Positions 16,138 to 25,192 are shown, counted from the stretch's first letter. The stretch is 37,533 bases of DNA from an uncultured Bacteroidota bacterium (GCA_903944895.1 CAJATL010000353.1:1-37533); one strand, 5' to 3'. The notes: generated by a model not told the origin, from the letters alone. Translations and numbers: made by a program.

Positions 16138-17667
16138 TTAAATGTCAATCAGATATGTGTGAGATTTGCTGGTTAAAAAACTTTTTTCAATTTTAACACC
16201 CGATTTTCCCAGCTTCCTGATCAACTTTTTTTGCATCCCATAGTCGCCTCCGGCAAACAACACCCAATGCTTCCCGGATAATGACTTTAGGTCGTTGATA
16301 TTTTTTTCTGAAAATTCATTGTATCTGATTCCGGTAATTATTGGCGCCTTAAACTTAACATACTTTATATCAACATAGTACTGAAACTGACGACGGGCAC
16401 GCCAATCAATATAAACAGGTTCTCCTTCGGAAATATTTTCCTGAATAAAGTCAATGCTTTTTCTGATTTCCTGATTTACAAACGGATAACCATTTACAAA
16501 AAACTGAATAACCACAAACAAGGATAACACCAATCCGGCCTTAAAAATAAGTTTCGATTTAATCACTCTGGAAACATACTCAAACAGTTGTTCCACACCA
16601 AAAGCAACAACAATTATCAGTAGTGGCGTTTGATAAAGCATCAGACGCGCAAATACCGGATACATTTTTAATGACGATAAAACCAGGTGAAGGAACATGG
16701 GTGTTACAGTCAAAATCAACAATCCTATTCTCTTTTTAACGATCAGCACAAATAATCCGAACCCATAAAGAATTGAGAGAATGATGGTGCCGGCTTTGCC
16801 GAAGGGTAATAAATCAACGAAAAAATTATTAAAAATCAATTTAACAGACACAAAAAATTCAGGAGTAAAAAGATTTGGATTAAAAAACCCGCCTCTTTTA
16901 TCAAAAGCTCTTACCTGAATATCTCTGTTGGGGTGATCATAAATAAACAGGAAGTAATAAAAACCAAAAACAAGCGCCCAGACTAATGATACTTTGATAA
17001 AATACGGGAAATTCAGTTTTCGGATATAAAAATGTGAATGAAGTAAATACAAACCGGCAGTTGCCATAATAATGGGCGTAATGTTTGAAACAAACACACC
17101 CACAGCGCCTGCTACAGCCAGCCAGATGAATTTCCTTTTCTCATCATCATGCAGGCTCAAAAGCAGGTAGCCAATTACTGCTGTAAGCATAACATCGCAC
17201 ATGTATTGTTTTACTTCGTTCGAATAGCGAATCATAAATGTATTAAAGACGAATAAGGAAAGGCCAAAAATTACAACTACCGGATTGTTGAAAAGCTTTT
17301 TGAGCAAAGCCGAAAAAGAGAATAACGCTATCAGAAAACAAATCAGCAGGAATAGCCGCAAGCCTCGCTCTGACTCCGGAATAAGCAGGCTGAACAGTTT
17401 TTCCATTTGAAGAAACAATATGGGGGCAACCTGAATAGAATCCATCGGTTTTAGCAATTCAAAGGCGCTGCGATGAATTATGTTGAGTGCAAGATTGGCT
17501 TCATCATCCCAAAGACTGCGATTGTAAATAAATTGAATTACCGATAAAGCCACACCCGCTATCAGAATGAGTTTTACAAAGATTTGTTCCCAATTGATTT
17601 GTTTTGACATGATCACAAAAAATTTAACCAATACAAAGAAATAGAAATCCGGTGTAATGATGAGCAA
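16138..17667 (-). CDS. GT-C type membrane glycosyltransferase (ArnT/PMT-like)
   Basis: A polytopic membrane protein of 509 residues, or 490 from the ATG at 17610 (MSKQINWEQIF), which I prefer because the 19 residues before it look like leader sequence. About ten hydrophobic segments are visible. After the first one comes RSLWDDEANLAL (Asp35-Asp36-Glu37 counting from 17610), the acidic first-loop motif of GT-C glycosyltransferases that use polyprenyl-phosphate sugars. A soluble C-terminal part follows (about 400-490). It probably transfers a sugar to a glycan or lipid on the periplasmic side. It is the only minus-strand gene in the glycan locus, convergent with the three-part enzyme and divergent from the sulfotransferase genes, so it has its own promoter. 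Confidence 0.75.
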   Translation of the reverse strand: MLIITPDFYFFVLVKFFVIMSKQINWEQIFVKLILIAGVALSVIQFIYNRSLWDDEANLALNIIHRSAFELLKPMDSIQVAPILFLQMEKLFSLLIPESERGLRLFLLICFLIALFSFSALLKKLFNNPVVVIFGLSLFVFNTFMIRYSNEVKQYMCDVMLTAVIGYLLLSLHDDEKRKFIWLAVAGAVGVFVSNITPIIMATAGLYLLHSHFYIRKLNFPYFIKVSLVWALVFGFYYFLFIYDHPNRDIQVRAFDKRGGFFNPNLFTPEFFVSVKLIFNNFFVDLLPFGKAGTIILSILYGFGLFVLIVKKRIGLLILTVTPMFLHLVLSSLKMYPVFARLMLYQTPLLIIVVAFGVEQLFEYVSRVIKSKLIFKAGLVLSLFVVIQFFVNGYPFVNQEIRKSIDFIQENISEGEPVYIDWRARRQFQYYVDIKYVKFKAPIITGIRYNEFSEKNINDLKSLSGKHWVLFAGGDYGMQKKLIRKLGKSGVKIEKSFLTSKSHTYLIDI

Positions 17668-17711
17668 AAAAAATCTCGTTGCTTTTATAGAAAAAATAAT
17701 ACCTTTTCACA

Positions 17712-19133
17712 ATGGTTTTCAATAAAGATGTGCTATTTATTCATTTAGGAAAAACCGGCGGCATGTCGGTAACAAAATATTTAGGTAAAGTTTTAAAACC
17801 TCCAGTTTATTACGTTGTTAGTAAAGATGAAAAGACAGATGGCCTTTCCACCGATAAGATTAAGTATTTGCACTGGAACCGTCATGGGAACCTTGTTGAA
17901 GCACAAGAGTTTTTATTAGAATCAGGCATTAAACTGTCCGATTTTAAACTGATCCTGATTATTGTCAGAAATCCTTTTCAAATGGATTTATCATTTTATA
18001 AACACTTAAAAACAAAAAGATACTATGAGACACTTGCCAAAAATTCACTTAACGAAAAATTACTCAACGCAGCGTTAAGTGATTATAAATCATTTGCTAA
18101 GCAACCGTTTACACACTACAAAGGCAATTTAAAAGATTATTTTGAAATTGAGGGTAAAAAACCAGCAAATTTGAAAGTTGTGAAATTTGAAACTCTTTCA
18201 ACAGAGATACCCGAATTAATCGAACCTTTCTCAATTAAAAATTGTCCGTTCCCACACGAAAACAAAAGCGATCCATACAAAGAAAGTAACATTGAACTAT
18301 CAATTCAGGAAATATTGAGTATTAAAAGAAAATACTTTTGGATATGGAAACGCTATTATCCTGAAAATGAAAATGTTTTAAATGACAGGAACGCAATTTT
18401 GTCTAAACGATTGGAAAAAAAATATTTGTTTATCAGTGGTTGGGATAAATTCCCAATAAAAAGATTAACAACTACACTCAATTTTCACTCTCAAATTGTT
18501 ATTGAATCTGAAGGTTATGATCATTTGATGAAAAAGGAAAATTTTTGTCTGTCAAAAATCCATTTTTCTGAAGATAAATTCTGCCAAGTTTACCCTGATT
18601 ATTTCAATTGTAACGAAAATCCAGGTAACTATTCACAATCTAATATTCTAAAAAAATGGGAAAACATACAGTATGTTGGGTTGAATTATCCGGGCATTGA
18701 CAGAATATTTAATGAATTATTCTTTGCACTGGGTTCTTTTAAAGTAATTTATATTATAATGAATATTTTTAGTTTACTTAATTTAAAAAGCAGAAAGTTT
18801 TCTAATACCAAATCAACTTTTACTGATGATGAATTTGTGAAAATTATCAACCGATGGAATCATTCACTGGTCAATATAACAAAAGCTTTAGATTGCGGAG
18901 ATGAGGTTATTTGTGTTTGTTATGAAGATTTATTGGGAAATTTTAATACACTGATACAAATCCTCAATCATCTTGAGCTTAAAGTTGAAGACTATATGCA
19001 GGGTGAATATTTAAAAAAGGAGCAGAAAACGCTGAAGATTCCACAAAATATTGAACTTACTCTTTTACAAAAGAATTATTTGGAATGTAATGCCCGGATT
19101 GATCTTTATGATAAACTAACCTTCAAAGGATGA
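17712..19133 (+). CDS. double-domain sulfotransferase with a degenerate second domain
   Basis: A 473-residue protein. The first domain (1-225) starts MVFNKDVLFIHLGKTGGMSV, with a phosphosulfate-binding loop at Gly13-Lys14-Thr15-Gly16 and a 3'-phosphate motif Arg86-Asn-Pro...Ser94. The second domain (about 235-465) aligns end to end with the second domain of the gene at 19448, but both PAPS motifs are gone. The loop GGCARSGTS is replaced by SGWDKFPIK (242-250), and YIYRNIYDVAES by YIIMNIFSLLNL, so the Arg becomes Met350. It probably keeps a structural or substrate-binding role, or is decaying. The gene is visibly more AT- and Lys-rich than its paralogue. It is likely cytoplasmic and sulfates a glycan precursor. 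Confidence 0.8.
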   Translation: MVFNKDVLFIHLGKTGGMSVTKYLGKVLKPPVYYVVSKDEKTDGLSTDKIKYLHWNRHGNLVEAQEFLLESGIKLSDFKLILIIVRNPFQMDLSFYKHLKTKRYYETLAKNSLNEKLLNAALSDYKSFAKQPFTHYKGNLKDYFEIEGKKPANLKVVKFETLSTEIPELIEPFSIKNCPFPHENKSDPYKESNIELSIQEILSIKRKYFWIWKRYYPENENVLNDRNAILSKRLEKKYLFISGWDKFPIKRLTTTLNFHSQIVIESEGYDHLMKKENFCLSKIHFSEDKFCQVYPDYFNCNENPGNYSQSNILKKWENIQYVGLNYPGIDRIFNELFFALGSFKVIYIIMNIFSLLNLKSRKFSNTKSTFTDDEFVKIINRWNHSLVNITKALDCGDEVICVCYEDLLGNFNTLIQILNHLELKVEDYMQGEYLKKEQKTLKIPQNIELTLLQKNYLECNARIDLYDKLTFKG

Positions 19134-19309
19134 ATAATTAAAAGATTACTGATACATTTGGATGATTGATAACTTCGGAAAATTCAAGAAAATGAAGAAC
19201 ATAGTTTGCCCCACATTCAATAAACCGGAAATATTGGTGATTTTGTAATTTATTGTCATTGTTGTAAACATGATTAAATCAATTAATTTCTGCATAAATG
19301 AAAAATTAA

Positions 19310-19390
19310 TATCTATTCATTGGCGGATGCGGACATTCCGGCGCTTCCGTGCATAGCCGAATTAGGGTCATCAATAGTAAACCTAATGAT
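19310..19390 (+). pseudogene. ghost of a sulfotransferase phosphosulfate-binding loop
   Basis: In the 314-base gap between two double-domain sulfotransferase genes, the frame starting at 19310 reads YLFIGGCGHSGAS and then decays. This is nearly the second-domain loop of the 19448 gene (YIFVGGCARSGTS). A stop (TAA 19307-19309) stands directly before it and no methionine start serves it. I see nothing else coding in 19134-19447. Confidence 0.55.
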
Positions 19391-19447
19391 TTTCAGCATT
19401 CAGACTCAATAAACAGATGCAAATTAAAATAAATCGGAAAAACAAAC

Positions 19448-20881
19448 ATGGTATTTAATCAAAACGTGCTTTTTATCCATCTTGGAAAAACCGGCGGGAT
19501 GTCGGTAACCGATTATCTGTGCAACACCCTGAAACCTCCCGTTTATCATGTGTTGCCACAAAGCCATCTGGAAAATTCCAAGCCGCTTGGCTACGAGCAA
19601 AGGATTCCCGGAAACCGGCATGGATCGCTGAGTGTAGCGCAGGAAATTATTGCAACCTACAATCTGAAGTTAGCTGACTTTAACCTGATTTTTGTGATTG
19701 CGAGAAATCCCTTCGACCTCGATTTTTCGTATTTCAAACACCTCCGAAAACCTCATGTTTTTAAACGTTTGTCAGAAAATCCGAAGAACAAAAACCTGCT
19801 TGATGCCGCCATGGGCAATTATGAAGCTTTTACACAAAGGGATTTTGTTCATTACATTGGAATGCTGTCAGCGTTTTTTGAAATTGACGGGAAAAGGCCT
19901 GAGAATTTACAAATTGTAAAGTTTGAAGAATTGGCAACTAAGGTACCTGAGCTTGTAAGGCCTTATGTTGTAAATGATTATACGTTTCCTCACCGAAACA
20001 AAAGCAGTGATAATAGTGTCCAACCTCAAAAATTGAGTATTAAAGCCATTGCAGCCATCAAGCATAAATATTATTACCTTTTCCAAAACTTTTACCCGGA
20101 ATTGTTGGCTAAAACTGTACTCAACAGAACATCAGAAAGGCAACAAAAAAGTAAATATATTTTTGTTGGTGGGTGTGCACGCTCCGGTACAAGCATCTTA
20201 GCAAATATTATTGGCGGGCATCAACGCATAGTTTTAGGAATGGAGCGATTCAACAATTTGATGAAACCACGAAAGTTTCAGTTGTCGCAAGAGCATTTCG
20301 AAAAAACCAGATTCCTTACTATCCATGAAAACGATACGGGCTATACTGACTTTAATAAATTTCGTTGCCATTGGTCAATCGCGGAAAAATGGGATAAAGC
20401 CTTGCTTTTTGGCACGAAATATACTTTTGCCGACCAGGTTTTATGGAAGATAAAACAGAATTTCGGAAATTTTCATTACCTCTACATTTACCGGAATATT
20501 TACGATGTGGCCGAATCGTGGAACCGCAAGGCAGCCAAAGGCGAAAAATGGCCTGCTAAAAATAACTATCAAATGGCAGTGCAACGATGGAACGAATCGT
20601 TGGGAAACACCCTGACGGAATTGCAATGTGGCTCTGATATAATTTGTATCAGCTATGATGACTTGCTGTATTCCGAAAAATCAATTCAACCCATCTTCGA
20701 CAGGCTTGGGATTCCAATTGATGAAAATGTATTGAGAGAATTAACGGATGCCCGAAAAGAAGCGCCAAATAAAAAATTGGCAAAAGGGATGCTTTCGGAA
20801 AACGAAGTGGAATACATACGTAACAACGCAAGGTTTGAATTGTATGATGAAATTCATTCGAAATTTAATATCCTCCGGTAG
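19448..20881 (+). CDS. double-domain sulfotransferase
   Basis: A 477-residue protein with two sulfotransferase domains. Domain 1 (1-225) has HLGKTGGMSV with Gly13-Lys14-Thr15 and the 3'-phosphate motif Arg86-Asn-Pro...Ser94. Domain 2 (about 235-470) has VGGCARSGTS (Gly241-Ser249) and YIYRNIYDVAES (Arg349, Ser357). Both therefore look able to bind PAPS. Two active sites in one chain could add sulfate at two positions of one glycan repeat, or form an obligate pair; this is inference. Domain 1 is closely related to the genes at 17712 and 22768, indicating local duplication. It is the first gene of a tightly packed plus-strand run to 26818; the next gene starts inside its 3' end. Confidence 0.85.
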   Translation: MVFNQNVLFIHLGKTGGMSVTDYLCNTLKPPVYHVLPQSHLENSKPLGYEQRIPGNRHGSLSVAQEIIATYNLKLADFNLIFVIARNPFDLDFSYFKHLRKPHVFKRLSENPKNKNLLDAAMGNYEAFTQRDFVHYIGMLSAFFEIDGKRPENLQIVKFEELATKVPELVRPYVVNDYTFPHRNKSSDNSVQPQKLSIKAIAAIKHKYYYLFQNFYPELLAKTVLNRTSERQQKSKYIFVGGCARSGTSILANIIGGHQRIVLGMERFNNLMKPRKFQLSQEHFEKTRFLTIHENDTGYTDFNKFRCHWSIAEKWDKALLFGTKYTFADQVLWKIKQNFGNFHYLYIYRNIYDVAESWNRKAAKGEKWPAKNNYQMAVQRWNESLGNTLTELQCGSDIICISYDDLLYSEKSIQPIFDRLGIPIDENVLRELTDARKEAPNKKLAKGMLSENEVEYIRNNARFELYDEIHSKFNILR

Positions 20882-21956
20882 TCAGGTTGTTTCCGGGCAA
20901 AGGCCTGGCCTTATACTCCATATCGGAACCGAAAAAACCGGAACAACCACCATTCAGGAGTTTCTTCATCTCAACCGAGACCTTCTGGCCAATAACGGGA
21001 TTTATTTTCCAAAATCAATTGGCATACGAAATCATCGTCCACTGGCTTTGTGGTGCTTGCCGAATGAAAAAGATGACGCTTATCTAAGAATAAATAATCT
21101 TACCGAAAATACTCAAAGAAAGAATTGGCGAGAGGATATTCTGGCCAAATTTGAGAAGGAAATTTCTGGCCTCAAACCTGAGATCAAACTGGTAATTATC
21201 TCATCGGAGCATTTGAGTTCCTTATTAAACCATCCCAGTGAAATCGAAACCTTAAAAAACTTTCTTAATAAATGGTTTACAGATATAAAGATTGTTATTT
21301 ATTTGCGAAGGCAGGATAGACTGGTAGTAAGTAGATACAACACCGCCTGTAAAGTAGGGTTCATAGTAAAAAGCATCTTACCCCATCCGGCTAAGCTTCG
21401 TCATTTTGTAAATTATCAAAACCTACTTGGAAAATGGAGCAGTATTTTTGGAAAAGAAAGCATTACTCCACGGATATTTAATCCCGCAGAGTTCATTAAC
21501 CACGACCTTTTGCAGGATTTTATCCGGGTTTGCAAATTGCCTGAAAATGTGGATTTCCAAATTCCTGAAAATAAAAATGTTTCCTTCTCCGAAACCGCCC
21601 AGGAAGTAATACAATGCTTCAACAAAAAAAACAATCAGAAAAACGAAAAATGGAAATTGCAAAAAATAAGGGACACAATATTTGAGAATGTCAATAAGAA
21701 ATATCCCGGGTCGGAAAAAAAACCATTGAGGAATGAAGTTTTGGAGTTTTACAAGTTTTTTGAAGCATCCAACAATCAGGTTGCCCGTGAGTGGTTTGGC
21801 CGTGACAAGCTTTTTGATGAGGATTTTTCGATGTATCCTGAAACTTTCCCTACTGACAGGCCAATTCCTGATTATGAGAAAATCCTGCTTGAGGAAATAA
21901 ATGATAAAATGAATGTTTTGGGACCTTTTCTCCTTAAAAAGTCAGGAAATGAATAA
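20844..21956 (+). CDS. sulfotransferase (HxGxxKTGTTxIQ subfamily)
   Basis: A 370-residue protein. The open frame reaches back to 20748, but that part overlaps the previous gene; the double ATG at 20844/20847 (MMKFIRNL) is the likely start and gives a 38-base overlap. The phosphosulfate loop is LHIGTEKTGTTTIQ (Gly28, Lys31, Thr32), IISSEHL follows near residue 120, and the 3'-phosphate region is IVIYLRRQDRLVVSRYN. The C-terminal 130 residues are Lys/Asn-rich. The loop type matches the genes at 24216 and 36418, so these form a second sulfotransferase subfamily distinct from the MVF-type genes. Coupled translation with both neighbours implies a shared target glycan. Confidence 0.85.
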   Translation: MMKFIRNLISSGSQVVSGQRPGLILHIGTEKTGTTTIQEFLHLNRDLLANNGIYFPKSIGIRNHRPLALWCLPNEKDDAYLRINNLTENTQRKNWREDILAKFEKEISGLKPEIKLVIISSEHLSSLLNHPSEIETLKNFLNKWFTDIKIVIYLRRQDRLVVSRYNTACKVGFIVKSILPHPAKLRHFVNYQNLLGKWSSIFGKESITPRIFNPAEFINHDLLQDFIRVCKLPENVDFQIPENKNVSFSETAQEVIQCFNKKNNQKNEKWKLQKIRDTIFENVNKKYPGSEKKPLRNEVLEFYKFFEASNNQVAREWFGRDKLFDEDFSMYPETFPTDRPIPDYEKILLEEINDKMNVLGPFLLKKSGNE

Positions 21957-22749
21957 TTGTAAATTCTATTACGAAGTCCGCAATGCCTTGATGCCAGACA
22001 CAAAAAGAACCGTCATCATCCACCGCCATATTTTTAAAAATGCAGGCACCACTTTCGACTGGATTTTGAAAAACAATTTTGGCGAAGCTTTTTGCGATCA
22101 CCGCGATGACCTACCCATGCGCCAAGAAGGCGAAAAATATCTGATCGGTTATTTAAACGAACACCCCGAAATCAAAGCGCTTTCGAGCCATCATATCTGG
22201 TTTAAGATTGAACCGCAAAGTCAATTAAATTTGATTCCGGTAATGTTTTTGCGCCAACCTATCGAAAGGATTCGATCGGTTTACAACTTTGAGCGGATAC
22301 AACAGACCGACTCACCAGGCGCGTTGAAAGCCAAAACAATGAATTTCAGCGAGTACGTTAAATGGTCTATGAACGAACGGGTTATGGCTGTGATTAGAAA
22401 TATACATACCCGCTACCTTTCCGGATATAAAAAAGTAATTGACCTCACACAAGAACAATTGAGTGATGCCCTAAAAGAAGTGGAAAAACAAAAATTCATT
22501 GGCATTGTGGATATGTTTGATGAGAGTTTAATGCATTTTGATAATGCTTTCAGAGAAATTGGAATCGAACTCGATTTTTCGTATCGCGCCCAAAATGTCG
22601 CACAGCCATTCGATAATGCAGATTACGAAATCCGTGCACAAAAAGTGCTTGAAGAATTGGGAGATATTGCGGAGGAGTTGATGGAGAAAAACCGGTTCGA
22701 TATTATGGTTTACCAGGCTGCTAGGGAAAAACTGATTTCTGGTATTTAA
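21949..22749 (+). CDS. sulfotransferase, Sulfotransfer_2-like
   Basis: A 266-residue protein from the ATG at 21949 (MNNCKFYYE), overlapping the preceding stop by eight bases. The upstream ATG at 21913 would deepen the overlap and is less likely. The PAPS loop reads IIHRHIFKNAGTTFDWIL (Lys30, Gly33, Thr34), the KxxGTT form of eukaryotic-type carbohydrate 2-O/6-O sulfotransferases. The 3'-phosphate motif is VMFLRQPIERIRS (Arg102, Ser110). The remainder is helical and ends without a membrane segment, so the enzyme is cytoplasmic, unlike Golgi homologues. It sits in the middle of the sulfotransferase run, 18 bases before the next gene. The acceptor is unknown. Confidence 0.85.
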   Translation: MNNCKFYYEVRNALMPDTKRTVIIHRHIFKNAGTTFDWILKNNFGEAFCDHRDDLPMRQEGEKYLIGYLNEHPEIKALSSHHIWFKIEPQSQLNLIPVMFLRQPIERIRSVYNFERIQQTDSPGALKAKTMNFSEYVKWSMNERVMAVIRNIHTRYLSGYKKVIDLTQEQLSDALKEVEKQKFIGIVDMFDESLMHFDNAFREIGIELDFSYRAQNVAQPFDNADYEIRAQKVLEELGDIAEELMEKNRFDIMVYQAAREKLISGI

Positions 22750-22767
22750 CAATTTTGAAAAAAAACA

Positions 22768-23475
22768 ATGGTGTTTACTCAAGAGGTGTTATTTATTCAT
22801 CTGGGGAAAACCGGTGGGATGTCTGTTTCTGATTACATGAGAAAAACCCTGAAAGCACCGGTTTTTGAGGTGGTCAGCCAAATTGAAATAGAACAATTGA
22901 AGAACAAAAACAACAGGTTTTTTATTTTTGGAAACCGTCACGCCAACCTTACTGAAGCCAATGAAATTGTCAGCAAAGCCGGATTATCTCCCGAAGATTT
23001 TAAATTAATAATTGTCGTTGTCAGAAACCCCGTTGATATAGAGCTTTCACACTACAAGCATTTGCATAAAGAGCGGGTAATTGCCAGGCTTGAAAAATAT
23101 CCTGAACTTGACCGGGACAGGTTAGCAGCTTCCAGACAGAGTTTCGATGATTTTGCGCAGACCGATATTACGCACTTTCAGGGAGATTTAGCATCATTCT
23201 TTACGATAAATGGCAAAGTCCCCGAAAATTGTAGAATAATCCGGTTCGAAAACCTCGCCGTTGAAGTTCCAGGCATCCTTAAGCCTTTTCAGTATCGTAT
23301 TATTCCCTTCCCTCATAAAAATAAAAGTGACGAAACTTTTGACGCATCAAATTTATCCAAAGCAGCTCTGCTGAATATCCGGAAAAAGTACAAGTGGATA
23401 TACGATCAGGGGATTTACAATTTATCGGAAAACCATCAACAAACTCTTCAAAACACATGCACCCCCAATTTCTGA
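22768..23475 (+). CDS. single-domain sulfotransferase of the MVF-type
   Basis: A 235-residue protein equivalent to domain 1 of the genes at 17712 and 19448. It starts MVFTQEVLFIHLGKTGGMSV with the same loop positions (Gly13, Lys14, Thr15), and has Arg86-Asn-Pro and Ser94 at identical numbering. It ends where the second domain of its paralogues would begin. Instead of a fused second domain, a separate sulfotransferase gene begins at 23457, inside its last 19 bases and in another frame. The pair is thus a split version of the fused architecture. The last 15 residues (ENHQQTLQNTCTPNF) look like readthrough into the next gene. Confidence 0.83.
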   Translation: MVFTQEVLFIHLGKTGGMSVSDYMRKTLKAPVFEVVSQIEIEQLKNKNNRFFIFGNRHANLTEANEIVSKAGLSPEDFKLIIVVVRNPVDIELSHYKHLHKERVIARLEKYPELDRDRLAASRQSFDDFAQTDITHFQGDLASFFTINGKVPENCRIIRFENLAVEVPGILKPFQYRIIPFPHKNKSDETFDASNLSKAALLNIRKKYKWIYDQGIYNLSENHQQTLQNTCTPNF

Positions 23476-24203
23476 TCATCGGCGCCCAAAAAAGCGGAAC
23501 TTCTTCCCTGTTCTACTATTTATTGCAGCATCCTGAATTGGCATTGCCTGAAAAAAAGGAAATTCATTTTTTTGATGTAACATATCAAAATGGCATAGCC
23601 TGGTATGAAAATCACTTTCCACACAAAGTGAAAGCAGATAAACTGACGGGGGAAGCTACACCCTATTACCTGTTTCATCCGCTTGTACCACAACGAATCG
23701 CCATTCATTATCCACAAATCAAATTGATTGTTTTACTCCGAAACCCAATTGACAGGGCCTATTCACACTTTTGGATGATTAAAAACCGTAACCAGGAAAA
23801 CCTGTCAACCTTCGAAGAAGCCACCGAGGCAGAGGCCAGGCACCTTGAACAGGAAACCGCTAAAATAATGTCACAGCCAGATTATCGCTGCAAAGTTCAT
23901 CAGCATAATTCCTACCTCTCAAAAGGAAAGTATGATGAGCAGTTCTTAAACTGGTTTCAATATTTCCCAATATCAAGTTTTCTGTTCATAAAAAGTGAGC
24001 GTTTTTTTGCAAATCTGCAAAGTGAACTCAAAAGGGTTTATTCCTTCCCCGGGATTTCTCATCAAATGCCCAATGATTATGAAGTTCAGCAAAAGAGCAA
24101 TTATCCACCCATGCAAATCGAAACCCGAAAACGGCTCGAAAGGTATTTTCACAATCACAATCAAAAGTTGAAATCAAACATAGGCGACGAATTTACCTGG
24201 TAA
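23457..24203 (+). CDS. sulfotransferase, Sulfotransfer_1 (heparan N-sulfotransferase-like)
   Basis: A 248-residue protein from the ATG at 23457 (MHPQFLIIGAQKSGTSSLFY); an earlier in-frame ATG at 23394 lies well inside the previous gene. The loop is GAQKSGTSS (Gly9, Lys12, Gly14, Thr15), and HPELALPEKKEIHFFD matches the KEIHFFD segment of the Sulfotransfer_1 family. GEATPYYL and LIVLLRNPIDRAYSHFWM follow (Arg95, Ser103). This is the most canonical sulfotransferase in the window and resembles glycosaminoglycan N- or O-sulfotransferases; the substrate position cannot be told. Its 19-base overlap with the previous gene implies coupled expression. Confidence 0.9.
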   Translation: MHPQFLIIGAQKSGTSSLFYYLLQHPELALPEKKEIHFFDVTYQNGIAWYENHFPHKVKADKLTGEATPYYLFHPLVPQRIAIHYPQIKLIVLLRNPIDRAYSHFWMIKNRNQENLSTFEEATEAEARHLEQETAKIMSQPDYRCKVHQHNSYLSKGKYDEQFLNWFQYFPISSFLFIKSERFFANLQSELKRVYSFPGISHQMPNDYEVQQKSNYPPMQIETRKRLERYFHNHNQKLKSNIGDEFTW

Positions 24204-24215
24204 AATCCAAAAATA

Positions 24216-25178
24216 TTGAAAACCATTTATCTCCACATAGGTTATAACAAAACCGGCACTACAGCCATTCAAAAAACATTTTTCAAAAATGTAAAGTTTC
24301 TGGAAGAAAATGATCTTTTTTACCCTTTAGAGTGTCGCGGTGAACGGGAGTCGCCAGCTCACCATTCGCTCGCCGAGAGTTTACTTTTTGCCAGTAACAA
24401 GCCTCTGCCAACTTTTGTCAATCCGGGTATTTATGCCAAATATAGTTTTGATCATTATTGGAAATTGTTGCATCAGGAGTTGGCAAAAACAAAATGTTCG
24501 GGCATTTTTATTAGCAGCGAGGCATTTAGCAGATTCAGGCAATGTGAGTCACAGATCAGATTTATCAAAGAGCAATTTGAAAATTACAAGGTTAAGATAT
24601 TGGTTTACATACGCGAACCGATCGCTTATTTCGAGTCGGCATATAATCAGGCAATAAAAAGCGGCAACGAAACACGTACAATTAAAAAAATGCTAAACCA
24701 GGGATGGCTTACCCTGGACTATTTTGAAGAAATCGAAAAATGGGCAATGGTGTTTGGTGATGAAAATATCATTGTTCGGGTTTATGACAAGTCGAACTTC
24801 GCGAATGGGATTGCCGCCGATGTTTTGGAAGCAACAGGTTTCGGCAATTCTATCGATTTTAAAAATTTACCGATGCTTTCCCAAAGTCAGAACAAAGACT
24901 ATAATCCACGCCTGCCAGATAATATGGTCGAAATTAAAAGGATTATAAACATAATATTCAGGTTAATACCGAAAAAATCACTAAAATGTGATTATCGCAT
25001 TAATCACTTTCTTACGCGATTAGCTCCGTTTTTTAAAGTCAAGAGTTTGCTTTCAGATGATGAAAAGAAATTTCTTTATAACCATTTCTATGAATCCAAC
25101 ATAAAGTTAGGAAAAAAGTACCTTGGAGGTAATTATCCTTTTAAAACTCAAAATCCGCCTAAGACCAGTTCATTATAA
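24216..25178 (+). CDS. sulfotransferase (HxGxxKTGTTxIQ subfamily), TTG start
   Basis: A 320-residue protein. The start must be TTG at 24216: the upstream gene's TAA (24201-24203) is in the same frame, and no ATG or GTG lies between it and the conserved IYLHIGYNKTGTTAIQ. The loop (Gly9, Lys12, Thr13) and the 3'-phosphate motif VYIREPIAYFES (Arg133, Ser141) are intact, with IFISSEAFS near residue 93 as in the 20844 gene. The C-terminal 100 residues are basic and rich in Asn and Lys. It lies 12 bases after one sulfotransferase gene and 14 bases before the ABC transporter permease gene, so export and sulfation genes share a transcript. Confidence 0.85.
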   Translation: MKTIYLHIGYNKTGTTAIQKTFFKNVKFLEENDLFYPLECRGERESPAHHSLAESLLFASNKPLPTFVNPGIYAKYSFDHYWKLLHQELAKTKCSGIFISSEAFSRFRQCESQIRFIKEQFENYKVKILVYIREPIAYFESAYNQAIKSGNETRTIKKMLNQGWLTLDYFEEIEKWAMVFGDENIIVRVYDKSNFANGIAADVLEATGFGNSIDFKNLPMLSQSQNKDYNPRLPDNMVEIKRIINIIFRLIPKKSLKCDYRINHFLTRLAPFFKVKSLLSDDEKKFLYNHFYESNIKLGKKYLGGNYPFKTQNPPKTSSL

Positions 25179-25192
25179 TACTTTAGCCTAAG

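Noticed and set aside
16124-16139. Short hairpin AAACC/GGTTT between the convergent genes
   Set aside because: The stem is only about five base pairs, with no T-run; too weak to call a terminator.
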